Source of the DNA: Candida dubliniensis CD36 | Taxonomy: Eukaryota; Ascomycota; Pichiomycetes; Serinales; Debaryomycetaceae | Reading direction: 5' to 3' | Assembly: GCF_000026945.1 (NCBI RefSeq) | Contig: NC_012862.1 | Coordinates: 1,666,501-1,730,500, forward strand | DNA length: 64,000 bases | In this document: piece by piece, positions 54,401-62,000 of the stretch | Numbering within the stretch: position 1 is the first letter of the stretch | Layout: each line of letters opens with the position of its first letter | The notes under the pieces: generated by a model | Told to the model about the DNA's origin: nothing | The model's database searches: none | What the model saw: the letters and a program-made list of their open reading frames with translations, nothing else | Program-made: the position numbers and the translations under genes

Positions 54401-55347
54401 TGAAAAAATTATTATTAGTTCATGGTGCATGGTCATATCAACGTCTTTCAAATGCAATTTTATATTCATTTTATAAAAATATTGCTCTTTATATGACACA
54501 ATTTTGGTTTGTTTTCGCTAATGGATTTTCTGGTCAATCAATTGCTGAATCTTGGACATTAACATTTTATAATGTATTATTTACTTCATTACCTCCATTT
54601 GTATTAGGAGTATTTGATCAATTTGTTAGTGCAAGATTATTAGATAGATATCCTCAATTATATCAATTAGGTCAAAAACGGAAATTCTTCAATGTGGCGA
54701 TTTTTTGGACTTGGATTTTAAATGGATTTTATCATTCTGCAGTGATTTTTTTATGTTCATTTTTCATTTATAGATATATGAATGTTGCTTCAAATGGTCA
54801 AACCACTGATAATTGGTCATGGGGTGTCGCCGTTTATACCACATGTACATTAACAGCATTGGGTAAAGCCGCATTAGTGGTTACTATGTGGACAAAGTTT
54901 ACCGTGATTGCTATTCCAGGGTCATTTTTATTATGGTTAGGTTGGTATCCTGCTTATGCAACAATTGCTCCCATGATTAATGTATCTGATGAATATAGAG
55001 GGGTTTTAAGAATGACATATCCACTTATAACATTTTGGGGGATGGTTTTCGGAGTTGCTATATTATGTTTATTACGTGATTTTGCTTGGAAATATTTTAA
55101 AAGAAGATATAATCCTGAAAGTTATCATTATGTTCAAGAAATTCAAAAATATAATATTCAAGATTATCGACCAAGAATGGAACAATTTCAAAAAGCAATT
55201 AGAAAAGTTAGACAAGTTCAAAGAATTAAAAAACAAAGAGGTTTTGCCTTTTCTCAAGTTGAAGGACAAGATCAAGATAAAATTGTTAGATTATATGATA
55301 CAACTAAAAAAAGAGGTGTTTTCGGTGAATTATCAGAAAGTAAGTAA
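51454..55347 (+). CDS. DRS2: P4-type ATPase, phospholipid flippase Drs2
   Basis: Trans-Golgi aminophospholipid flippase moving phosphatidylserine to the cytosolic leaflet; needed for vesicle formation and, in Candida, polarised growth. The 1297-residue protein has a long cytosolic N-terminus with a poly-Asp run. [12 protein letters not shown] is the P4 equivalent of the TGES loop. [15 protein letters not shown] in M4 carries the P4 PISL motif, and the phosphorylation site DKTGTLT has Asp at residue 546. [24 protein letters not shown] and the hinge [21 protein letters not shown] (about 943) complete the catalytic signatures. C-terminal membrane segments and a basic tail ([19 protein letters not shown]) resemble the autoregulatory tail of Drs2. 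The gene is complete and intronless. Confidence 0.95.
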   Translation: [1297 protein letters not shown]

Positions 55348-56312
55348 ATAGAGTATGAGTAGTATATTAATGCAATCAATCGATGAATGTTTTTTTTTTT
55401 TTTTATTTAAAGCTATACAACTGTTTGATATATAACTGTCTCACTGCCAATTGTGACTTGAATAAATAGTAATTACCCATCACCTCGTAATCTCTATCTT
55501 AACGTAATCTCTGCAACGCACAATCAATGTATAAAAGCATAAAAATAAAATCTTCGTGAGGTTTAAGTTCATAATTATAATGAACAACAATTACTAAAAG
55601 GGATGGTATCAACAAATTATAGGCTAGGTAGAACCATAGTGGCTGTTCGGGAGTTTGGGTAATTTGGGAAGTTTGGGAATGGTTCCATTGCTAACTTTGA
55701 AAAATTATTTATTTTGAAGGTGAACCAATATTTGGGAAAGAAGAAATGATTATGAATAAGAATAAGAACCACTCAGAATTTCAAACAACATTTATATATT
55801 AATTGCTTTTGTTATCAACTTGCCTTTGAAACTTCTTGACATATATACAAGGAAGTAGCTTCATTATCACAACTACAAACAACCCATCAACTTATATTTG
55901 ACATTCCATAACGAGACAAAAATCCTGATGGTAACGCAAGGGGTTTCTTCTTCTCCTTCCATCGGGGTGGGAGTATATTTATCCTACAACAAAGTCTGCT
56001 TAAGACAACTATTTTCTAAAAAGCCGGCATACCGCAAAATTGGTTCCCCGTTATACTTTCAATTGAAATTGCTACAAATGACAGGATTTGTTGGAAAGGG
56101 TTGTTGTTAAATTTTGTATGTTATTAACCCATCATACATATTTATTTTCAGGTACATCAAAATTTTGAAATTCTAGATTTCTCTACTAATGTACCTGAAC
56201 CCCCCCCCCCCCCCTCCTTCCTTCATAATTTTATACTTAGTAGGATCAAATGTCAAATCACCACATTCTAGGTTGTAGCTAAATAACTGGGATGAAGCAA
56301 AAAGTTGTCAAC

Positions 56313-56350
<38 letters not shown>

Positions 56351-56491
56351 CAGAATTACATCTATATTGTTTCAAAAATCTGATGAAAAGTTAAGAACTG
56401 ATGATTTCATTACAAATTCCAGTCTTATTGCCAATTTAAATTAACATCTTGAAAACCCCAATCGTTAATTATTTTGTTATTACACTAGTGC
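55348..56491. other. Intergenic region downstream of DRS2
   Basis: About 1.1 kb with no convincing gene. It holds an 11-bp inverted repeat (56147-56157 and 56189-56199), a C15 run (56200-56214) and a TA repeat (56322-56346). A 70-codon open frame near 55898-56110 lacks an ATG start and has no recognisable product. Confidence 0.4.
56147..56199. repeat. Inverted repeat TTCAGGTACAT / ATGTACCTGAA
   Basis: Two perfect 11-bp arms (56147-56157 and 56189-56199) around a 31-bp AT-rich spacer, immediately followed by a C15 run. It could form a hairpin or mark the edge of a former insertion. Confidence 0.6.
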
Positions 56492-57259
56492 ATGTGGACA
56501 CTGTTTATTAGGGGCTGTATTAGTAATGACATAATCATAGATAGTTCAAAATATGGGAGATTGATTATCACTAACAACACTTCTGCAGACACATAAGATG
56601 TTGCAAATACTACATTTGATCCTCATTTAAATTGGGTGATGGTCATTGATACATTCAAAAACAATATATATTCCGTTACAGTGGTGAATGCTACCTTTGT
56701 CTGGAAATACCCGAAAGAAGAGATCTGATATGCCTGTACATGTTCGAACACCAGCCCAAGCAAATGTTTGTGTTATAGGTAGTGTTTTTAGTTATCAAAT
56801 TATAAGACATAGGTAAAGGAGTTAAATATTTATTTAAAAAAAAAAAAATCAATGTCAAACAGACATACCCTGCAATTGGAAAATACAAAGATCTCTATGT
56901 ATACTGGCAACCAGGTGAAATATCTGGATCGTGTGATCTCATAAAAATATCTGAAATAATTTAAATGGCGTTAAAAAAGAACAAATTGCTCAAGTATACA
57001 ATAGACGTATTGGTGATTTCCAATGTATTAAGTTAACTCATGAAGGTAACTGGACATTTTATTTGACGTTTGGAACTGAAAAGTACTTGGTAGAATATAC
57101 TGATTGCAGAAGCAAATCGGGGGAGAATATTATTCATGTATAAGAGGCGAGGATAATGATGTGGAATACGAATTATAAATGATTAAGGATATTGCAAAAG
57201 ACTATTTATTACCAGTTTGTGGTGAGAATAATGGGTTATTCTTCGGAGAATTTAAATAA
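56492..57259 (+). pseudogene. Decayed protein gene of unknown family
   Basis: Several protein-like segments follow one another on the plus strand but in changing frames. A begins with an ATG at 56492 and runs to about 56725 (includes FDPHLNWVMVIDTFKNNIYS), with in-frame stops at 56594 and 56726. B covers about 56730-56815 (RTPAQANVCVIGS). C covers about 56848-56950 (KYKDLYVYWQPGEISGSCDL). D covers about 56955-57140 (CIKLTHEGNWTFYLTFGTEK). E covers about 57122-57259 (IAKDYLLPVCGENNGLFFGE, one stop at 57176). Trp-, Gly- and Cys-rich content differs from chance frames in AT-rich DNA, and the C/D/E joins fall where small indels would restore reading (one at a G5 run near 57119). I infer a relic of a protein of roughly 220-250 residues with several frameshifts and stops. 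I recognise no family. Confidence 0.5.
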
Positions 57260-57533
57260 CCAATTACTATTTCCTCTTTACATACTTCTTCCCATCGCTT
57301 GCTAGTTTGTGATTTCCATATACGTTTCTGTACTAACAAATCTTTATCTCTGATATTCAAACAACCACTGATCATACCTTGAAGTATCCATCTCCAAGAT
57401 GTACTGTTAATCTTTGTGTTGGATTACACGACCTGTATTTTGATATTTGCTTGAGAAGATATATTCAAAAATTTTTCTGTCCTTTTTGTCAATTTCAAGC
57501 TTACGATCAACTATTATCACAATACACCATATT
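57260..57533. promoter_or_regulatory. Short upstream region of GCD2
   Basis: About 270 bases between the decayed gene and the GCD2 start. The GCD2 frame remains open for 29 codons upstream without an ATG, so this is leader or promoter. No known element recognised. Confidence 0.35.
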
Positions 57534-59033
57534 ATGGCCGACGTGGAAAAGAAACCGGAGCTAAGTTCCTCTGCCCCAGCAGAGAAGAAACTTTCAAACA
57601 AGGAGTTGAAAGAATTGAAAAAGAAAGAAAAGGCAGCCAAAAGAGCAGCTCAAAAGGAAGCTATTGGAATCACTCCAGAACAACAAAAAAAATTAGCTGA
57701 ACAAAAGATTGAAAAGAAGAAGCAACAAACTGCATCAGTATCTAATGTAAAGAAACAATTGCATCAGACTATTGTTAAAGATGAAAGAAAAGTTCCAGCT
57801 TTATTTGGCCATTTAGAAACTCGTGAACAAAGAAACGCCGCATCACCAGCCATTTCCAATATCGTACATCCTGCCATCTTGTCCCTAACATTAAAGTACT
57901 CTAGTTACAAAGTTGTCGGATCAAGTTCAAGATTAAGCAATATGTTGCGAGCTTTTAAACAAGTTATTCAGGACTATTCAACCCCAGAAAACACAACATT
58001 AACTAGACATTTGACAGCTCACTTATCTCATCAAATCGAATATTTGAAAACAGGGCGTCCTTTATCAGTTTCTATGGGTAATGCCATTAGATGGTTAAAA
58101 CAAGAAATATCTGTGATTTCAATTGATACATCTGAAGCTAAAGCCAAGGAAATACTATGCACAAAAATTGATGATTTCATTAAGGAAAAAATTGTCCTTT
58201 CTGATCGTTTGATTGTGGATTCGGCATCAAGACATATTTCTAATGGGTCTACTATTTTAACATTTGGTCATTCACAAGTATTGGAAGAGTTATTTAAATT
58301 TTGTGTTGTTGAACAAGGTAAAAAATTTAATTTAATAATTGTGGATTCTCGACCTTTATTTGAAGGGAAAAAGTTATTGAAAAACTTGGTGAATACATCT
58401 TTGGAAAAAGAGGTTGAAACAAATTCTGTTGCTAGTTCAACAATAGAGAAAGTTCCAATTACACAAAGTCATATCAGTGTTCAATATGTTCTTATCAATG
58501 CATTGTCATCCACTCTTTTAGAAGATGTTGATTGTGTATTTTTGGGAGCTCACGCAATGTTATCTAATGGTCGTCTTTATTCTAGAGTGGGCACTGCTTT
58601 GATTGCCATGATGAGCCACACAAGAAATATCCCAGTTTTAACCTGTTGTGAATCTGTCAAATTTTCAGATAAGGTCCAATTAGACTCTGTCACAACTAAT
58701 GAATTGGCAGATCCTGAGGATTTAATTCAAGAGATTGATTCTAAAAAACCACCTCAAAAACAATCATTTGCATTAGAACAATTTTTAAAAGAAACTGAGC
58801 AAGAAAACAAACAGCCAAAACAAGTCAAAGGTAAGCAGGAAGCAGATACTACTGCAGAACAATCAGATGATCTGGAACCTTTGAAGAATTGGCAAGACGT
58901 CAAAAATTTGAATATAATCAATATTATGTATGATTTGACTCCACCAGAGTATATCAACAAAGTCATCACAGAATTGGGTGCATTGCCACCTTCTTCAGTT
59001 CCTGTGATTTTGAGAGAGTATAAAAATGCGTAA
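57534..59033 (+). CDS. GCD2: Translation factor eIF2B delta subunit (Gcd2)
   Basis: Regulatory subunit of the eIF2B guanine-nucleotide exchange factor; it senses phosphorylated eIF2 in general amino-acid control. The start is the ATG giving MADVEKKPEL (499 aa). The N-terminus is Lys-rich (KELKELKKKEKAAKRAAQKEA, then a long helix), as in other delta subunits. The C-terminal eIF2B alpha/beta/delta-like domain contains SRHISNGSTILTFGHSQVLEELF, FNLIIVDSRPLFEGKKLL, SHISVQYVLINALSSTLLEDVDCVFLGAHAMLSNGRLYSRVGTALIAM and YDLTPPEYINKVITELGALPPSSVPVILREY. It is shorter than yeast Gcd2 (651 aa), mainly at the N-terminus. It is convergent with ECM29, 64 bases apart. Confidence 0.95.
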   Translation: MADVEKKPELSSSAPAEKKLSNKELKELKKKEKAAKRAAQKEAIGITPEQQKKLAEQKIEKKKQQTASVSNVKKQLHQTIVKDERKVPALFGHLETREQRNAASPAISNIVHPAILSLTLKYSSYKVVGSSSRLSNMLRAFKQVIQDYSTPENTTLTRHLTAHLSHQIEYLKTGRPLSVSMGNAIRWLKQEISVISIDTSEAKAKEILCTKIDDFIKEKIVLSDRLIVDSASRHISNGSTILTFGHSQVLEELFKFCVVEQGKKFNLIIVDSRPLFEGKKLLKNLVNTSLEKEVETNSVASSTIEKVPITQSHISVQYVLINALSSTLLEDVDCVFLGAHAMLSNGRLYSRVGTALIAMMSHTRNIPVLTCCESVKFSDKVQLDSVTTNELADPEDLIQEIDSKKPPQKQSFALEQFLKETEQENKQPKQVKGKQEADTTAEQSDDLEPLKNWQDVKNLNIINIMYDLTPPEYINKVITELGALPPSSVPVILREYKNA

Positions 59034-59097
59034 GTAAGTAAATATTTTTAGGTAAGTTAGATAGATGTGAAATTTAATTAATATCTAAATATAATAT

Positions 59098-62000
59098 TTA
59101 CGTGGTTTTTCTAAGTTCGGTTAATACAACATTTGAACTTTCTGTTGTGGCAAACTCCTCCAATGCATCAACTATAACCAGTGTTGCATGTACCTTGTTT
59201 ATGTAGTGGTTCAATTGTTTTGATAACCTGATAAATTGTATTTTTACATTTTCAATAGAATCAACAGTTAGACACTTTTCTTTTAAAAACTCCCAAGTTC
59301 TGATTAATAAATTGACATTCACTTGTTTCCCCGACTCTTCAATTTCAGTCAATACTTTCTTGAATATTTCCGTAGTTTCCAATTTGGATCTCCATGCGTT
59401 TTCAATATATTTTGATTGGAAAGTTTTCACTAATCGATCAAACACAAATTCAAACAATTGATTATTAATATCGGGCTGGGTATAAAATGCAACAGCCACA
59501 TTATTCAAAATCTTCAATTTCTTTTCTTCTAATTCTATATTCTCCTTAGCATTCAATTTTTTGGCCTCAGTCCCGTCCTCCATTTCTTCATCACTATCGT
59601 CATCAGTAGAGTCATATCTATCACTCAACACATTTGTCATTATCTCGATATATAAGTCAACAAGTTCATCATCTTCGTGGAAATGGTGGATATACTTCCC
59701 GCAAGAAATAATTGCGTGCCTTTGATAAGCCTTGTTCCGTCTCTTTATCTCAATTGTTACAGTTCTATTGATTGCCTCATATATATCCTGATGGTGAGCA
59801 ATATATGTTTTGGACATTATAGCAAAGGAGACCAATGAATCAAAAACCAACTCTTTACCATCCCAAGATTTTCCTTTGTTGGATTCAATCAATAACTTCA
59901 AAATTTCATCGATTATTGCAATCGAAAATTGATTCAAATTATCAATTACCAAACACAAGTTCGAAAGTGCCTTGGCCAATGTCTTTCTAATCAAAAAATC
60001 ATTAGATTTGAGATATTTTTTAACTAAATCAATAATCTCCACAAGGTATAATTTGATGGCTGAATTACCGCCACTGGTATTTTCAATCCATTCTCTTTCA
60101 AAATTTTCAACAACCTGCTTACTCGGATCAAATCTTCCAATATACGCAACTGGTAAAAATGCAGAAGCTACTGTTTCAAATTTATCCCCAGAATATTTTG
60201 AAACATTCTCACTAGCCACAGATGCTAGAATTCTTGACCTTTCATCACCAGCGTCAGTTGCTTCAAAATACATTTTGGTAATTTTATTTGAATACCTGAT
60301 CACTGTTTCCACTTTGGCAATTCGACACAAATGACCACAAGCTGCGGCATAACTCGACGCGACTGTGTCATTGCGATCGTTAATTTGAGTCATGGCAACA
60401 ACCAATAACCTGTCGCCATCTGGTTTAATCATTTGAAGATGTTGGGTAACCATGTTCATAATTACCATTGCAGCACTTACTTTGGTAGGCAAACCAACAC
60501 CTTTCTTAATCGTTCTTTCTAACCTGGTGATAAAATCTGGTAGCAATGAATCATCCAATTGATTTAATAATTTCTCAATGGCATCCATCAATGGCGAATG
60601 TCCAACGCTCTTCATTCTTTTCGCATCAATTTCATTATGGTCAACATTATACTTGCTAGCATTCAAGACTAGATAATTGACTACTTCTGGTTCTAAACTT
60701 GAAAACAAGTTAATAAAATTTTCAATCAACTCGGGAACATATTCTCTCATACTTTTATTTCCCGATTTACACAATTTCAAAACTGTCTGCAATGCAAAAT
60801 CCTTGACCTCTTGTGAATCAGACAACAACCCCTTACTACCAAGCAAGAATGGTATCAAAAACAGCAAAACGGACTTTGTGTTGGCAGATTCATTGGAGCT
60901 GGTTTCCAATAATCTAGTCAATTTAGTTGCTAATGACTTGGTTAAATTAGTGCCTTCTTTTCTCACACTTTCTTTGATATCATCCATAACTCTAAAACTC
61001 ATTGTCCATATTTCATCGAGTTTAGATTGATATTTATTCAACTCTACCATCTGCAATAAATCATTCATGGCAGCAGTACTGCCTTGTCTGGTTCTCCACT
61101 CCTTTTTGCCCATACTAGTCAACAACTCTTTCAAGATTTTGTCAAAATTAGCATCCACGGCTTTCGATGTGTCCTTAATCAAAGCATTCCAAATATCATT
61201 CATAGATGTAGAAACTCCAACATTTGGATCATATCTGTATCTAAACAATTTGGGAATCAATCTATCAGCTAGTTGTTGATTGTCTGTCAAAAGTTTATCT
61301 AATGATGATTGTGCCAAAATTGATTCTAATCCAAAAGCAATACCTTTTCTAGAAGACCATAAGGATGATGATTTTGCAAGGGACATAAACTTATATACCA
61401 AACTTGGATCACCAACATCTTGGGCCAAGTTTAAAACATCCTTGTAAGTTGAAACGGACCCTTCATTTGTTCTTAATAAGTCTGGTTCAAAGAGTTCAGT
61501 ATCATGCTCTACCGATCCTGAAGTGAAAGATGAAGTATTTGATTGCGTAAATGATTTCAACAATGATTTTACAAGTGTTTCTTTTAAATCAAAATCGCCC
61601 ATTTCATACACCAATCCCAACCCTCTTGATGCCGACTCTTGCACCAATTCATCTCTGTCAGCTAAAAACCTCATAAAAGCGACGTGGATTTCTGATGCTC
61701 TGGAACGAACAACATCAAGATTATTACAGTATTGTACAAGAGACAATAACCAAATGCACCCTGCTTTTCTTAGAGATGGTTGTGTATTTTTGCAAGCAGC
61801 AAGGATACTGTTTAGTAAAGCTGCTACCCGTGATGTATCATGGGGAATATACTTGACAATTGCATCAGGAATATCCAATTGTTTGCGTAATAATTTTGAA
61901 TCCCAGCCAGCAGCAGCGACAACAAGTGCTTCTCCTGCAGTAAATAAATATTCCACTTGTTTAGAAACGTGCGTGTTGAAAATTACTTGTTCATCATCAC

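Noticed and set aside
55898..56110. 70-codon frame downstream of DRS2
   Set aside because: Starts at TTG rather than ATG and has no recognisable product. It could be another relic fragment but cannot be supported.
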